Counted from the first letter of the stretch, positions 24,716-35,081 are shown. The stretch: 46,268 nucleotides of DNA from an uncultured Allobosea sp. (GCF_945956895.1 NZ_CAMFJF010000031.1:1-46268), one strand, 5' to 3'. A program made the numbers and translations. The notes: generated by a model not told the origin, from the sequence alone.

Positions 24716-25969
24716 ATGACGCACTTCTCTTTCGCCCAGGTCATCAAGGGCGCGCTGAGCGGCCAGAAGAATTGGACGCCCCAGTGGCCGGACGCTGAGC
24801 CCAAGGCCGCCTATGACGTGATCATCGTCGGCGCCGGCGGGCACGGCCTCGGCGCGGCCTATTACCTGGCGAAGGAGCATGGGATCACCAATGTCGCGGT
24901 GATCGACAAGGGCTGGCTCGGCGGCGGCAATACCGGCCGCAACACCACGATCATCCGCTCGAACTATCTCTACGACGAGAGCGCGCGCCTCTACGACCAC
25001 GCCCTCGATCTCTGGGAGAATCTCTCCCAGGACCTGAACTACAACGTCATGTACTCCAAGCGCGGCGTGATGATGCTGGCGCACAACGTCCATGATGTGC
25101 AGTCCTTCCAGCGCCACGTCCATTCGAACCGCCTGAACGGCGTCGACAACCAATGGCTGACGGCGCAGGAGGCGCAGCGCTTCTGCCCGCCGCTCGATAT
25201 ATCGCCTTCGGCGCGCTATCCGGTCGTCGGCGCGGCCCTGCAGCGCCGCGCCGGCACCGCACGGCACGACGCCGTCGCCTGGGGCTATGCCCGCGGCGCG
25301 GCGGCGCGGGGCATCGACATCATCCAGAACTGCCCGGTGACCGCGATCCGCCGCGGCCCGGACGGGCGGGTCATCGGCGTCGAGACGCCGAAGGGCTTCA
25401 TCGCTGCGAAGAAGGTCGCGGTCTCCGCCGCCGGCCACACCTCGGTCGTGATGGAGACCGCCGGCGTACGCCTGCCGCTCGAATCCTACCCGCTGCAGGC
25501 GCTGGTCTCCGAGCCGGTGAAGCCGATCTTCCCCTGCGTCGTGATGTCGAATTCGGTGCACGCCTATATCAGCCAGTCCGACAAGGGCGAGCTCGTCATC
25601 GGCTCCGGCACCGACCAGTATGTCAGCTATTCACAGCGCGGCGGCCTGCCGCTGATCGAACACACGCTGGCGTCGATCTGCGAGATCTTCCCGATCTTCC
25701 GGCGCATGCGGATGCTGCGCAAATGGGGCGGCATCGTCGACGTGACGCCGGATCGCTCGCCGATCATCGGGCTGACGCCGGTCCCTGGCCTCTATGTCAA
25801 CTGCGGCTGGGGCACCGGCGGGTTCAAGGCGACGCCGGGCTCGGCGCATGTCTTCGCGCACACCATCGCCCGCAATCAGCCGCACGCGATCAACGCCCCG
25901 TTCACGCTCGAACGCTTCACCACCGGCCGGCTGATCGACGAAGCGGCCGCCGCCGCTGTCGCGCACTGA
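24716..25969 (+). CDS. soxB: Sarcosine oxidase subunit beta
   Basis: A 417-residue flavoprotein subunit of heterotetrameric sarcosine oxidase, which demethylates sarcosine to glycine and hydrogen peroxide and passes the C1 unit to tetrahydrofolate. A FAD-binding DAO motif (VIIVGAGGHGLGAAYYL) begins near residue 35. H184 in GTARHDAVAWG is at the place where family members bind FMN covalently. GWGTGGFKATPGSA near the end is the usual FAD contact region. The ATG follows a GGGAGG site. It is the first gene of the operon; soxD starts 9 bp after its stop. Confidence 0.95.
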   Translation: MTHFSFAQVIKGALSGQKNWTPQWPDAEPKAAYDVIIVGAGGHGLGAAYYLAKEHGITNVAVIDKGWLGGGNTGRNTTIIRSNYLYDESARLYDHALDLWENLSQDLNYNVMYSKRGVMMLAHNVHDVQSFQRHVHSNRLNGVDNQWLTAQEAQRFCPPLDISPSARYPVVGAALQRRAGTARHDAVAWGYARGAAARGIDIIQNCPVTAIRRGPDGRVIGVETPKGFIAAKKVAVSAAGHTSVVMETAGVRLPLESYPLQALVSEPVKPIFPCVVMSNSVHAYISQSDKGELVIGSGTDQYVSYSQRGGLPLIEHTLASICEIFPIFRRMRMLRKWGGIVDVTPDRSPIIGLTPVPGLYVNCGWGTGGFKATPGSAHVFAHTIARNQPHAINAPFTLERFTTGRLIDEAAAAAVAH

Positions 25970-25978
25970 GGTCCCGCC

Positions 25979-26281
25979 ATGCTGCTGATCCGTTGCCCCT
26001 ATTGCGAGCAGGACCTGCCCGAGCTCGAATTCGCCTATGCCGGCGAAGCCCATATCGCCCGGCCGCAGGACCCGTCGCAGCTCACCGATGAGGAATGGCG
26101 CGACTTCCTCTTCATCCGCTCGAACCCGCGCGGCGTCCATTTCGAGCGTTGGCGCCACGTCAACGGCTGCGCCCGCTTCTTCAACGCGGCGCGCGAGACC
26201 GTCTCCGACCGCTTCCTCTGCACCTACAAGGCGGGCGAGGCCCGTCGTGACATCTCCGCTCTGACGGGAGGCGCCGAATGA
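25979..26281 (+). CDS. soxD: Sarcosine oxidase subunit delta
   Basis: This 100-residue subunit carries the family zinc site: C6 and C9 (RCPYCEQDL), H60 and C64 (WRHVNGCARFF), which match the three Cys and one His of known delta subunits. It stabilises the alpha-beta complex. Its stop overlaps the soxA start by 4 bp (ATGA). Confidence 0.95.
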   Translation: MLLIRCPYCEQDLPELEFAYAGEAHIARPQDPSQLTDEEWRDFLFIRSNPRGVHFERWRHVNGCARFFNAARETVSDRFLCTYKAGEARRDISALTGGAE

Positions 26282-29277
26282 CCAGTTACCGCCTTGCGAA
26301 CCGCGGCCGCGTCGATCACCGCAAGCCCGTCCGCTTCACCTTCGACGGCAAGCGCTATCAGGGGCTCGCCGGCGATACCCTCGCCTCGGCGTTGCTCGCC
26401 AATGGCGTCCACCTCATGGGCCGTTCCTTCAAGTACCATCGCCCCCGCGGCGTGGTCTCCGCCGGTTCCGACGAGCCGAATGCGCTGATGGGCACAAGCC
26501 GCGGCCTCGGCCGCTTCGAGCCGAACACCCGCGCGACGATCCAGGAACTCCGCGACGGTCTCGAAGCGACCAGCCAGAACCGCTGGCCCTCGCTCGCCTT
26601 CGATGTCGGGTCCATCAATGACCGGATGGGCTCGCTGTTCTCGGCCGGCTTCTACTACAAGACCTTCATGTGGCCCCGAGCCTTCTGGGACCGCGTCTAC
26701 GAGCCGGTCATCCGCAATGCCGCCGGCCTCGGCATCTCCCCGACCGAGCCCGACGCCGATCGCTACGCCAGCCGCTTCGCCCATACCGACGTGCTCGTCA
26801 TCGGCGCAGGTCCCGCCGGCCTTGCCGCGGCGCTCGCCGCCAGCCGTTCCGGCGCCTCCGTCATGCTCGTCGACGAGACGGCAGAGCCCGGTGGCAGCCT
26901 CCTCTCCGAGCCCTCGGTGACGATCGAGGGCAAGCTGGCCTGGGACTGGCTGTCCGCCACCCTCGCCGAGCTGGCCGCGCTGCCGAACGTCACCATCATG
27001 ACCCGGACGACGGCGATCGGCTACTACCACCAGAACCTCGTCGGCCTGGCGCAGCGCCTGACCGACCACCTCGCGACACCGCCCGCCGATGCCCCGCGCG
27101 AGCGGATGTGGAAGGTCCGCGCCGGCCAGGTCGTGCTCGCCCAGGGCGCGCTTGAGAAACCCCTTGCCTTCGACGGCAACGACCGCCCCGGCGTGATGCT
27201 GGCCGGTGCCGCCCAGACCTATCTGCATCGCTACGGCGTCAAGGTCGGCGATCGGCCGGCCATCGTCACCACCCACGACTCGGCCTGGTTCGCGGCCTTC
27301 GATCTCGCGGAGGCCGGCGCCAAGCCCGCCGTCATCGTCGACATCCGCGCGAGCGTCGATCCGGTCCTCACGGTCCGTGCGCGTTCCGTCGGTATCGAGG
27401 TTCTGCTCGGCCACAGCGTCACCGGCACCTCGGGCCGCCTGCGGGTGAAGTCGCTGCGCGTCAGCCGGCTGGAGAAAGGCGGCGCGGGCACCGCCCGCAA
27501 GATCGCCTGCGACTCCGTGCTCATGTGCGGCGGCTGGACTCCCAGCCTGCATCTCTTCAGCCATACCAAGGGCAGCCTCACCTGGGACATCGAGCTCAAG
27601 GCGTTCCTGCCGGGCAAGAAGACCGAAGCCGTCCACATCGCGGGCGCTGGCCGCGGCCTCTGGGGCATCGCCGCCGTGCTCGACGACGGCGCCAATGCGG
27701 GCACCGAGGCCGCCCGCGCCGCCGGCCGGAACGTGACGGCGCAGAGCTATGCCGTCACCGTCGACCGCACCGGCTCCGGCGTCACGGTCAAGGAGCTCCC
27801 GACCGACCGCGATCCGGCCGCCGCCAAGGCGTTCATCGATTTCCAGAACGACGTCACCGCCAAGGACATCCGCCTTGCGGTCCGCGAAGGCATGCGCTCG
27901 ATCGAGCACGTCAAGCGCTACACCACCAACGGCATGGCGACCGACCAGGGCAAGATGTCGAACATCAATGGCCTGATGATCGCTGCCGACGCCCTCGGCA
28001 AACAGCCGCCGCAGGTCGGCCTCACCACCTTCCGCCCGCCTTACACGCCGACCACCTTCGGCACCTTCGCCGGCTACCACCAGGACGCGACCTTCGAGGC
28101 CACGCGCAAGACGCCAATCGACCCCTGGGCCCAGGCGCATGGCGCCGCCTTTGAGCCTGTCGCCCTCTGGCGCCGCGCCTGGTACTTCCCGAAGGCGGGC
28201 GAAGACATGCACGCCGCCGTCGCCCGTGAGTGCCGCGCGGCCCGCAGCTCTGTCGGCATTTTCGATGCCTCGACGCTCGGTAAGATCGAGGTCGTCGGGC
28301 CGGACGCCGTCACCTTCATGGAGCGCATGTATACGAATCCCTGGGCGAAGCTCGGGGTCGGGCGCTGCCGCTACGGCCTGCTGCTCGGCGAGGACGGCTT
28401 CATCCGCGACGACGGCGTCATCGGCCGCCTGGCGCAGGACCGCTTCCACGTTACCACCACCACCGGTGGCGCCGCCCGCGTCCTCAACATGATGGAGGAC
28501 TACCTCCAGACCGAATGGCCCGACCTCAAGGTGTGGCTCACCTCGACCACCGAACAATGGGCCGTCATCGCCCTGCAGGGTCCGAACGCGCGCAAGCTGA
28601 TCGAGCCCTTCGTCGAGGGACTCGACATCTCCGAGGCCGCCTTCCCGCATATGTCGGCCGCAACCTGCACCGTCGCCGGCTTCCGGGCCCGGCTGTTCCG
28701 GGTGTCCTTCACTGGTGAGCTCGGCTTCGAAATCAACGTGCCCGCCCGCCATGGCCGCGCCCTTTGGGAGAAGCTCTGGCAGGCCGGCCAGTCCTACGGC
28801 ATCACCCCCTACGGCACCGAGACCATGCATGTGCTGCGGGCCGAAAAGGGCTACATCATCGTCGGCCAGGATACCGATGGCACGCTGACGCCGGATGATG
28901 CCGGCCTGAACTGGGCGATCGGCAAGGCCAAGCCCGACTTCGTCGGCAAGCGCTCGCTCTCGCGCCCCGACATGGTGGCGAGGGGCCGCAAGCAGCTCGT
29001 CGGCCTTTTGACCGACGATCCGAAGGTCGTGCTGCAGGAAGGCGCCCAGATCGTCGCCGACCCGAACGAGCCCAAGCCAATGACCATGCTCGGCCATGTG
29101 ACGTCCTCCTATTGGAGCGAGGCGCTCGGCCGCTCGATCGCGATGGCGGTGGTCGCCGATGGCCGCGCCCGCGACGGAGAGACGCTGCACATTCCCATGC
29201 CGGACCGGACGATCACCGCCCGTGTGGTCAAGAGCACCGTCTTCTACGATCCCGAAGGCACCCGCCTCAGCGCATAA
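26278..29277 (+). CDS. soxA: Sarcosine oxidase subunit alpha
   Basis: A 999-residue multidomain subunit. Residues 15-100 form a ferredoxin-like fold (GRSFKYHRPRGVVSAGSDEP). An FAD/NAD-binding domain starts near residue 172 (VLVIGAGPAGLAAALAA). The last 380 residues are a GcvT-like folate-binding domain (TTEQWAVIALQGPNARKLI; MHVLRAEKGYIIVGQDTDGT), where the iminium or formaldehyde product is transferred to tetrahydrofolate as 5,10-methylene-THF. The length matches the family. It is translationally coupled to soxD, and soxG follows after 11 bp. Confidence 0.95.
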   Translation: MTSYRLANRGRVDHRKPVRFTFDGKRYQGLAGDTLASALLANGVHLMGRSFKYHRPRGVVSAGSDEPNALMGTSRGLGRFEPNTRATIQELRDGLEATSQNRWPSLAFDVGSINDRMGSLFSAGFYYKTFMWPRAFWDRVYEPVIRNAAGLGISPTEPDADRYASRFAHTDVLVIGAGPAGLAAALAASRSGASVMLVDETAEPGGSLLSEPSVTIEGKLAWDWLSATLAELAALPNVTIMTRTTAIGYYHQNLVGLAQRLTDHLATPPADAPRERMWKVRAGQVVLAQGALEKPLAFDGNDRPGVMLAGAAQTYLHRYGVKVGDRPAIVTTHDSAWFAAFDLAEAGAKPAVIVDIRASVDPVLTVRARSVGIEVLLGHSVTGTSGRLRVKSLRVSRLEKGGAGTARKIACDSVLMCGGWTPSLHLFSHTKGSLTWDIELKAFLPGKKTEAVHIAGAGRGLWGIAAVLDDGANAGTEAARAAGRNVTAQSYAVTVDRTGSGVTVKELPTDRDPAAAKAFIDFQNDVTAKDIRLAVREGMRSIEHVKRYTTNGMATDQGKMSNINGLMIAADALGKQPPQVGLTTFRPPYTPTTFGTFAGYHQDATFEATRKTPIDPWAQAHGAAFEPVALWRRAWYFPKAGEDMHAAVARECRAARSSVGIFDASTLGKIEVVGPDAVTFMERMYTNPWAKLGVGRCRYGLLLGEDGFIRDDGVIGRLAQDRFHVTTTTGGAARVLNMMEDYLQTEWPDLKVWLTSTTEQWAVIALQGPNARKLIEPFVEGLDISEAAFPHMSAATCTVAGFRARLFRVSFTGELGFEINVPARHGRALWEKLWQAGQSYGITPYGTETMHVLRAEKGYIIVGQDTDGTLTPDDAGLNWAIGKAKPDFVGKRSLSRPDMVARGRKQLVGLLTDDPKVVLQEGAQIVADPNEPKPMTMLGHVTSSYWSEALGRSIAMAVVADGRARDGETLHIPMPDRTITARVVKSTVFYDPEGTRLSA

Positions 29278-29288
29278 GAGGAAACGCC

Positions 29289-29813
29289 ATGACCGTCATG
29301 ACCGCCTCGTTCGCCGCGGCAACGATCACCGAGCTGCCGCCAAGCGCCCGGTTTTCGCTACGCACCACCGATCCCATTGCCGCCAGCGCCAGCCTCGGCC
29401 TCGAACTCCCGACGAAGGTCGGCGCGCGCGCCGCCGCTGGCGCCCGCACCGCACTGTGCCTCGGCCCCGACGAATGGCTCATCGAGGCGCCGGAGGCGGA
29501 GACGCCTGCCCTCATCGCGACCTTCTCCAATCTTGAGGCCCGCCTGCCACTCAGCGCCGTCGAAGTCTCGGATCGCGAGATCACCCTCGCGCTCTCCGGC
29601 CCCGCCGTCCTCGACCTGCTTGCCACTGGCTGCCCGCGCGACCTTGCGAAGCTCGCGGTCGGCTCCGGCTGCCGCACGCTCTTCGACACCGTGCAGGTGG
29701 TCCTGACCCGCGAGGCCGAGGACCGGTTTCACCTGACGGTCTGGCGCTCCTTCGCGCCCCACCTTCGCGCCCTTCTCGACATTGCCGCCCGCGAACTCGC
29801 CGCCGGCCTTTGA
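29289..29813 (+). CDS. soxG: Sarcosine oxidase subunit gamma
   Basis: A 174-residue subunit with the family's late signature, [20 protein letters not shown] and [29 protein letters not shown] lies in the middle, a GcvT-like piece that packs on the alpha subunit. The ATG at 29289 follows AGAGGAAA at normal spacing. Upstream in-frame codons overlap soxA and are not used. Confidence 0.9.
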   Translation: MTVMTASFAAATITELPPSARFSLRTTDPIAASASLGLELPTKVGARAAAGARTALCLGPDEWLIEAPEAETPALIATFSNLEARLPLSAVEVSDREITLALSGPAVLDLLATGCPRDLAKLAVGSGCRTLFDTVQVVLTREAEDRFHLTVWRSFAPHLRALLDIAARELAAGL

Positions 29814-29829
29814 ACATCAGGGAAACCCC

Positions 29830-31098
29830 ATGCTCGATATCGCCGCCTCCCGCCTCTCCGACGAGGCCGTCGCCGCCGCCATCGGCCGTGAGCTCGGTCG
29901 CCAGCAGAACCAGATCGAACTGATCGCCTCGGAGAACATCGTCTCCCGTGACGTCCTGATCGCCCAAGGCTCGGTCCTGACCAACAAATATGCCGAGGGC
30001 TATCCCGGAAAACGCTATTACGGCGGCTGCGAATATGTCGACGAGGTCGAGATCGTCGCGATCGAACGCGTCAAGCAGCTCTTCGGTGCGGCCTATGCCA
30101 ATGTCCAGCCGCATTCAGGTGCCCAGGCCAACCAGGCCGTGTTCCTCGCGCTGCTGCAGCCGGGCGACCGCATCATGGGCATGTCGCTCGCTCATGGCGG
30201 ACACCTGACCCATGGCTCGCCGGTCACCATGTCCGGCAAATGGTTCGATGTCGTCGACTATCAGGTCCGCGAGGCCGACCAACTGATCGATATGGAGGCC
30301 GTCCGCGCCCGTGCGCTCGAAACCCGGCCGAAGCTCATTGTCGCCGGCGCTTCGGCCTATCCGCGCCAGATCGATTTCGCTGGTTTCCGGGCCATCGCCG
30401 ACGAGGTCGGGGCCTGGCTGATGGTTGACATGGCTCACTATGCCGGCCTGATCGCCGCAGGTCTCTATCCCAATCCGGTGCCCCACGCCCACGTCACGAC
30501 CTCGACCACCCACAAGACCCTACGTGGGCCGCGCGGAGGCCTGATCCTGACAAACGACGCGGAACTGGCGAAGAAGCTCAACTCCGCCGTGTTTCCGGGC
30601 AACCAGGGCGGCCCGCTGATGCATGTCATCGCCGCCAAGGCGGTGGCCTTCGGCGAGGCGCTGCAGCCGTCCTTCCGCGACTATGCCTACCGCGTCATCG
30701 CCAACGCCCGGGCGCTGGCCGCGGCGCTGAAGGCCGGTGGCCTCGACATCGTCTCCGGCGGCACCGATTCTCACATGGTGCTCGTGGACCTGCGCCCGAA
30801 GGGGGTGAAGGGTCGCGATGCCGAGAGGGCGTTGGAGCGCGCCGGCCTCACCTGCAACAAGAACGCCATTCCGTTCGACCCGGAGAAGCCGTTCGTCACC
30901 TCCGGCGTCCGCCTCGGAACCTCCGCCGGCACTACCCGCGGCTTCGGCGAGGCTGAATTCGCCCGCATCGGCGCGCTTGCTCTCAAGGTGGTGGATGCAC
31001 TCGCTGCCGCCGGGCCCGAAGGCGATGCGGCCGTCGAGGCCGAGGTGCTGGCCGAGGTCCACGGACTCTGTGCCGCCCATCCGATCTACGTTGACTGA
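29830..31098 (+). CDS. glyA: Serine hydroxymethyltransferase
   Basis: A 422-residue PLP enzyme that converts glycine plus 5,10-methylene-THF to serine and THF. The PLP lysine motif [12 protein letters not shown] and the early [10 protein letters not shown] and [16 protein letters not shown] blocks are intact. Within this operon it combines the two products of sarcosine oxidase, glycine and methylene-THF, into serine. The ATG at 29830 follows GGAAA 16 bp after the soxG stop. A second, housekeeping glyA elsewhere in the genome would be expected. Confidence 0.95.
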   Translation: MLDIAASRLSDEAVAAAIGRELGRQQNQIELIASENIVSRDVLIAQGSVLTNKYAEGYPGKRYYGGCEYVDEVEIVAIERVKQLFGAAYANVQPHSGAQANQAVFLALLQPGDRIMGMSLAHGGHLTHGSPVTMSGKWFDVVDYQVREADQLIDMEAVRARALETRPKLIVAGASAYPRQIDFAGFRAIADEVGAWLMVDMAHYAGLIAAGLYPNPVPHAHVTTSTTHKTLRGPRGGLILTNDAELAKKLNSAVFPGNQGGPLMHVIAAKAVAFGEALQPSFRDYAYRVIANARALAAALKAGGLDIVSGGTDSHMVLVDLRPKGVKGRDAERALERAGLTCNKNAIPFDPEKPFVTSGVRLGTSAGTTRGFGEAEFARIGALALKVVDALAAAGPEGDAAVEAEVLAEVHGLCAAHPIYVD

Positions 31099-31172
31099 CG
31101 GAGTGCCGGCCACCTTCATCTCGCCCGAGAGCGGTGCACGCCGCTCCCGCGATCCGCACCTTTGAGAGCCCG

Positions 31173-32567
31173 ATGTTCCTGAGCGTCTTCGATATCTTCA
31201 AGATCGGCGTCGGCCCTTCGAGCTCGCACACCATGGGCCCGATGCTCGCCGCAGCCCGCTTCCTCGACGCCCTCCGCGAGGACAAGGGCCGCAAGCCCGG
31301 CTGCCGTGTCCCCGTTCGGATCGAGGCATCGCTGCACGGCAGCCTTGCCTTCACGGGCAAGGGCCACGCCACCGACCGCGCCGTCGTCCTCGGTCTTCTC
31401 GGCTACCGGCCGGAAACTCTCGATCCCGAGGAAGCCGAATGCCGCGTGACCGCTCTTAAAGTCGCACGCAGCATCGACATCCCGGGTCTCGGTCCGCTCG
31501 CCTTCGATCCGGACAAGGACGTCGTCTTCGACTACGGCCCGCCATTGCCCGGCCATGCCAACGGCATGGTCCTGCGCAGCTTCGATGCTGTCGGCAATCT
31601 CTACCTGTCCGAGATCTATTATTCGATCGGCGGCGGCTTCGTCCTGACCGAACGCGAACTCGGAAATACGGGCCTGAAGGGGAGCGACGCCGAGGTCAGC
31701 CGGCCCTATCCCTTCGCCACCGCTGCCGAGATGCTGGCCATGGGCGAGGCTTCCGGTCTTGGCATCGCCGCGATGAAGCGCGCGAACGAAGCGGCTGGCG
31801 GCGATTCCGCGCTCGATGCAGGTCTCGATCGCCTATGGGTGGTGATGAACGCTTGCATCGACCGCGGCCTCGCCACCGACGGCACGCTGCCCGGCGGCCT
31901 CAAGGTCCGACGCCGCGCCCGCGCCATCCATCAGACGCTGCTTGCCGAGCGCGGCAGCAATGCCGTCCAGCCGCATGCCGTCAATGACTGGCTGTCGGTC
32001 TACGCGATGGCGGTGAACGAGGAGAATGCGGCGGGCGGCCGTGTCGTGACCGCGCCGACCAACGGCGCCGCCGGCGTCGTGCCCGCGGTGATCCGCTATT
32101 ACCGCGACCATTGCGTCGGCGCCTCTCACGACGGCATCCGCGACTTCCTGCTGACCGCCGCCGCCGTTGGCGGAATCATCAAGACCAATGCCTCGATCTC
32201 CGGCGCCGAGGTGGGCTGCCAGGGAGAAGTCGGTTCCGCGGCAGCGATGGCGGCTGCCGGCCTCTGTGCCGCGCTGGGCGGCTCCAATGCGCAGATTGAG
32301 AACGCCGCCGAGATCGCGCTCGAACATCATCTCGGCATGACCTGCGATCCGGCGCGTGGCCTCGTGCAGGTTCCATGCATCGAGCGCAATGGGCTCGGCG
32401 CCATCAAGGCCGTCGCGGCCGCTTCACTCGCGCTCCGTGGCGACGGCATCCATGTCGTCCCCCTCGACGCCTGCATCGAGACCATGCACCAGACCGGCCT
32501 CGATATGAGCGTGAAGTACAAGGAGACTTCGACCGGTGGTCTCGCCGTCAACTTGCCGGGGTGCTGA
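31173..32567 (+). CDS. sdaA: L-serine ammonia-lyase, iron-sulfur type
   Basis: This 464-residue single-chain enzyme deaminates L-serine to pyruvate and ammonia. The beta-domain motif [15 protein letters not shown] lies at residues 9-23. The alpha domain shows [13 protein letters not shown] and [18 protein letters not shown], whose Cys residues are candidate 4Fe-4S ligands. The ATG at 31173 was chosen because [12 protein letters not shown] is the usual N-terminus; a start at 31134 would add 13 unrelated residues. It feeds serine made by GlyA into central metabolism. purU starts 2 bp after its stop. Confidence 0.95.
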   Translation: MFLSVFDIFKIGVGPSSSHTMGPMLAAARFLDALREDKGRKPGCRVPVRIEASLHGSLAFTGKGHATDRAVVLGLLGYRPETLDPEEAECRVTALKVARSIDIPGLGPLAFDPDKDVVFDYGPPLPGHANGMVLRSFDAVGNLYLSEIYYSIGGGFVLTERELGNTGLKGSDAEVSRPYPFATAAEMLAMGEASGLGIAAMKRANEAAGGDSALDAGLDRLWVVMNACIDRGLATDGTLPGGLKVRRRARAIHQTLLAERGSNAVQPHAVNDWLSVYAMAVNEENAAGGRVVTAPTNGAAGVVPAVIRYYRDHCVGASHDGIRDFLLTAAAVGGIIKTNASISGAEVGCQGEVGSAAAMAAAGLCAALGGSNAQIENAAEIALEHHLGMTCDPARGLVQVPCIERNGLGAIKAVAAASLALRGDGIHVVPLDACIETMHQTGLDMSVKYKETSTGGLAVNLPGC

Positions 32568-32569
32568 AC

Positions 32570-33427
32570 ATGTCGGATAGCTCCTTCATCCTCACGCTCA
32601 CCAGCGCTCCCTTGCCGGGAATCATCGCTGCCGTCGGCACTACCATCGCCGAGCTCGATGGCAACATCATCGAAACGAACCAGCACTGGGACCGGGGCAC
32701 AGATCGCTTTTTCCTGCGCGTCGCCTTTGTCGGGCCAGCCCGTCTGACCGGGCAGGCGGTGGAACAGGCGCTTGGTCCGGCCGTCGCGCGGTTCGGTCTC
32801 GAGTTCCGGATTGCCGACGCTTCCCACCGACCGTGCATCGTCGCCATGGTCTCGAAGTTCGACCATGCGCTTCTGCATCTGCTGTATCAGATCCGCGTTG
32901 GCTGGCTGCAGGCCGAGGTCGCCGCCATCGTCTCGAACCACGAAGGGGCCCGCACGATCGCCGAGGCGGCGGGCATCCGCTTTGTCCATCTGCCGATCAC
33001 GCCGGCGACCAAACCAGCGCAGGAGGCCGCCCTGCTGGCGCTCCTCGACGAGACTGGTGCCGAGGCCGTCATTCTCGCCCGTTACATGCAGGTTCTGTCC
33101 GACGACCTCTCACGCAGGCTTTCGGGCCGCGCCATCAACATCCATCACTCGTTCCTGCCTGCCTTCAAGGGAGCCAAGCCCTATCATCAGGCGTACGAGC
33201 GTGGGGTCAAACAGATCGGCGCCACCGCCCATTATGTCACCGGCGACCTCGATGAAGGTCCGATCATTGAGCAGGACGTCGCCCGGGTCAGCCACGCGGA
33301 TACCGCCGAGGATCTCGTCGCGATCGGCCGCGATGTCGAATCGCGCGTTCTCGCCCGCGCCGTCAAACTCCATCTCGAACGGCGGGTGATGCTCAGCGGC
33401 AGTAGGACCGTCATCTTCGGGAAATAG
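32570..33427 (+). CDS. purU: Formyltetrahydrofolate deformylase
   Basis: A 285-residue enzyme with an N-terminal ACT domain (LTSAPLPGIIAAVGTTIAEL) and a formyltransferase-like catalytic domain containing ARYMQVLS, NIHHSFLP and DEGPIIEQD. These supply the conserved Asn, His and Asp. It hydrolyses 10-formyl-THF to formate and THF. In sox operons it drains excess C1 units from demethylation and returns free THF. It is the last gene of the operon and starts 2 bp after sdaA. Confidence 0.95.
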   Translation: MSDSSFILTLTSAPLPGIIAAVGTTIAELDGNIIETNQHWDRGTDRFFLRVAFVGPARLTGQAVEQALGPAVARFGLEFRIADASHRPCIVAMVSKFDHALLHLLYQIRVGWLQAEVAAIVSNHEGARTIAEAAGIRFVHLPITPATKPAQEAALLALLDETGAEAVILARYMQVLSDDLSRRLSGRAINIHHSFLPAFKGAKPYHQAYERGVKQIGATAHYVTGDLDEGPIIEQDVARVSHADTAEDLVAIGRDVESRVLARAVKLHLERRVMLSGSRTVIFGK

Positions 33428-33555
33428 GCGCTCCAAACACGGCATAGGCAACGCATCCGGGCTCAGCTTGCAAGGAGAGCTGCTGGTCGGCGCGAGAGGC
33501 GAAGGGTTCCCGCGTATGAGCATGCCCGGAGGGAGGCGCCGCCTAGGATCCGGGC

Positions 33556-33660
33556 TCAATTGAGCCAGTATGTGCATGTGGTGGCGAATAAGGCGGCTGA
33601 GAGGTGGTTCCGGGCGAGCTTGTCGTAGCGTGTTGAAGCGGAGTCGTCAGTTTTCGATGA
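33556..33660 (-). mobile_element. C-terminal remnant of an IS5-like transposase
   Basis: The minus strand reads STRYDKLARNHLSAALFATT then CTYWLN and a stop (TGA at 33556-33558). RYDKLARN followed by a hydrophobic stretch is the typical C-terminus of IS5-family (IS427/ISL2-like) transposases. The catalytic domain is absent. GGCTCAATTGAGCC (33553-33566) is a perfect palindrome spanning the stop. It is a dead relic at the end of the sox operon. Confidence 0.7.
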
Positions 33661-34028
33661 CGATGCTCGTTTTGGTCCGGGTATGGAATATCTTGCTTTC
33701 GAGAAATTTATTGCAAAGCGTAGCGTTAAACAAGGTAGTAAGCCTGTTAGATTAGGGGCTTTTGGTACAATATAAGCGGCCTTAGCGCTGATCGCTCCGA
33801 ACTATATCTGAGCGGTATTTACGTTGTGCTCCGGCCGTTGCTTGTTGGCTCTGTGTTGTTTCTGGCCATCATCAGCTTGCAGGGCCGCCGATAGTGATTC
33901 CTCATGGAGCCATGCGATGTACTTATTTGCCGCGATCTCCACCGTAAATTACCGTCCAAACGTGGCCGGGGACTTCAGAAAACCAAACTAAGGCCGGACG
34001 TTTCAACCGAAAAATGGGAGTGGTGAAA
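33661..34028. other. AT-rich gene-free stretch before the transporter genes
   Basis: The 601-bp gap between purU and the transporter holds the IS remnant and then, from about 33661 to 33800, sequence clearly richer in A and T than the surrounding DNA (for example TTAAACAAGGTAGTAAGCC). No open frame here looks coding. The last 120 bp probably contain the transporter promoter. Confidence 0.5.
33958..34003. promoter_or_regulatory. Inverted repeat upstream of the transporter operon
   Basis: AAACGTGGCCGG (33958-33969) faces CCGGACGTTT (33994-34003), differing by a two-base insertion in the left arm. Between them lies GACTTCAGAA (33971-33980), a 10-mer that also occurs upstream of the creatinase gene. 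It ends 25 bp before the first gene's start. An operator role is inferred. Confidence 0.4.
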
Positions 34029-35081
34029 ATGGGATATCGCGCTGCCGGGCGAATGCTCGCCATGTCATTATTCGCGCTTGCGCCGCTCTGCACGAAGCCG
34101 GCTCTGGCACAAGATGCCCTATCGGTCATGAGCTTCGGCGGCGCATACCAAGAAGCGCAGCGCAAGGCGTTGTTCGAGCCTTACGCCACCGCCACCCGCA
34201 TCAAGGTCAGCGAGCAGGAATACGGTGGCGAAATCGCCAAGATCAAGGCCATGATCGAGTCCGGCAACACCACCGTCGATGTCGTCGACGTTGACGCGCC
34301 TACCCTCCTGCAGGGCTGCGACGAGGGCATCTTCGAGAAGATCAACTGGTCGGCCGTCGGCCCGAAGGCGGACTGGATCAGTGGCACGACTTCCGACTGC
34401 GGCGTCGGCACCATCGTCTATGCGACGACGCTCGCCTATGACGGGGCCAGGCTGACCAATGGTCCGACCACGATCAAGGACCTGTTCGACACGCAGAAAT
34501 ATCCCGGCAAGCGCGGCTTGTGGAAGAATCCGGCAACCAATCTCGAATTCGCTCTGCTCGCTGACGGCGTGCCGCCCTCGGAGGTTTATAAGACGCTGGC
34601 GACGCCCCAAGGCGTCAATCGGGCCTTTGCCAAGCTCGACACGATCAAGGGGAGTATCGTGTGGTGGGAAGCGGGCGCGCAGGCGCCGCAGCTGCTAGCG
34701 TCGGGCGAGGTCGTCATGACCACTGCCTGGAATGGCCGCGTCTACAACGCCAACAAGGAAGGCAAGGACTTCCGCATCGTCTGGGACAACCAGATCCTCG
34801 ATTCCAATTTCTGGGTGATCCCGAAAGGTGCCAAGAACTCGGCCGCCTCGCTCGCCTTCATCAAATATGCGGTCGAACCCAAGGTCCTGGCCGGCCTGAC
34901 CAAGTACATTCCCTACGGCCCGGTGCGGAAGTCGTCCGCCGAATTCGTGGCGCCGAAGGACGCCAAAAACCTGCCCACCAGCCCCGAGAACCTGACGGCG
35001 TCGCTGACGCTGGACAATGCCTTCTGGGCCGATAACGGCGACGAGCTCCGCAAGCGGTTTACGACCTGGCTCGCTCAGTAA
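34029..35081 (+). CDS. ABC transporter substrate-binding protein (PotD-like), candidate creatine binder
   Basis: A 350-residue periplasmic protein with a Sec signal peptide (about 1-28, ending PALAQ). Its fold segments match the PotD/PotF group: VMSFGGAYQEAQRKALFEPY, VDVVDVDAP, GTIVYATTLAYDG and PGKRGLWKNPATNLEFAL. This group binds polyamines and other small cationic compounds. An upstream ATG at 34014 is in frame, but GGGAG within it forms a good ribosome site for the ATG at 34029. The next genes encode the ATPase and two permeases, and the LysR and creatinase genes follow. Creatine, creatinine or sarcosine is therefore a likely ligand by context only. Confidence 0.85.
   Translation: MGYRAAGRMLAMSLFALAPLCTKPALAQDALSVMSFGGAYQEAQRKALFEPYATATRIKVSEQEYGGEIAKIKAMIESGNTTVDVVDVDAPTLLQGCDEGIFEKINWSAVGPKADWISGTTSDCGVGTIVYATTLAYDGARLTNGPTTIKDLFDTQKYPGKRGLWKNPATNLEFALLADGVPPSEVYKTLATPQGVNRAFAKLDTIKGSIVWWEAGAQAPQLLASGEVVMTTAWNGRVYNANKEGKDFRIVWDNQILDSNFWVIPKGAKNSAASLAFIKYAVEPKVLAGLTKYIPYGPVRKSSAEFVAPKDAKNLPTSPENLTASLTLDNAFWADNGDELRKRFTTWLAQ

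Noticed and set aside
26224..29190. A 988-codon open frame on the minus strand opposite soxA
   Set aside because: It is a high-GC antisense shadow: soxA has clear domains, while the antisense product is rich in Gly, Arg, Asp and His with no recognisable family.
29289..33427. Possible separate glycine-cleavage genes (gcvT-like) in the sox operon
   Set aside because: The GcvT-like sequence belongs to the C-terminal domain of SoxA and to SoxG; no gcvH or gcvP is present.
33570..33755. A 61-codon plus-strand frame over the IS5-like remnant
   Set aside because: It has no ribosome site or family, and the minus strand reads a clear transposase C-terminus.
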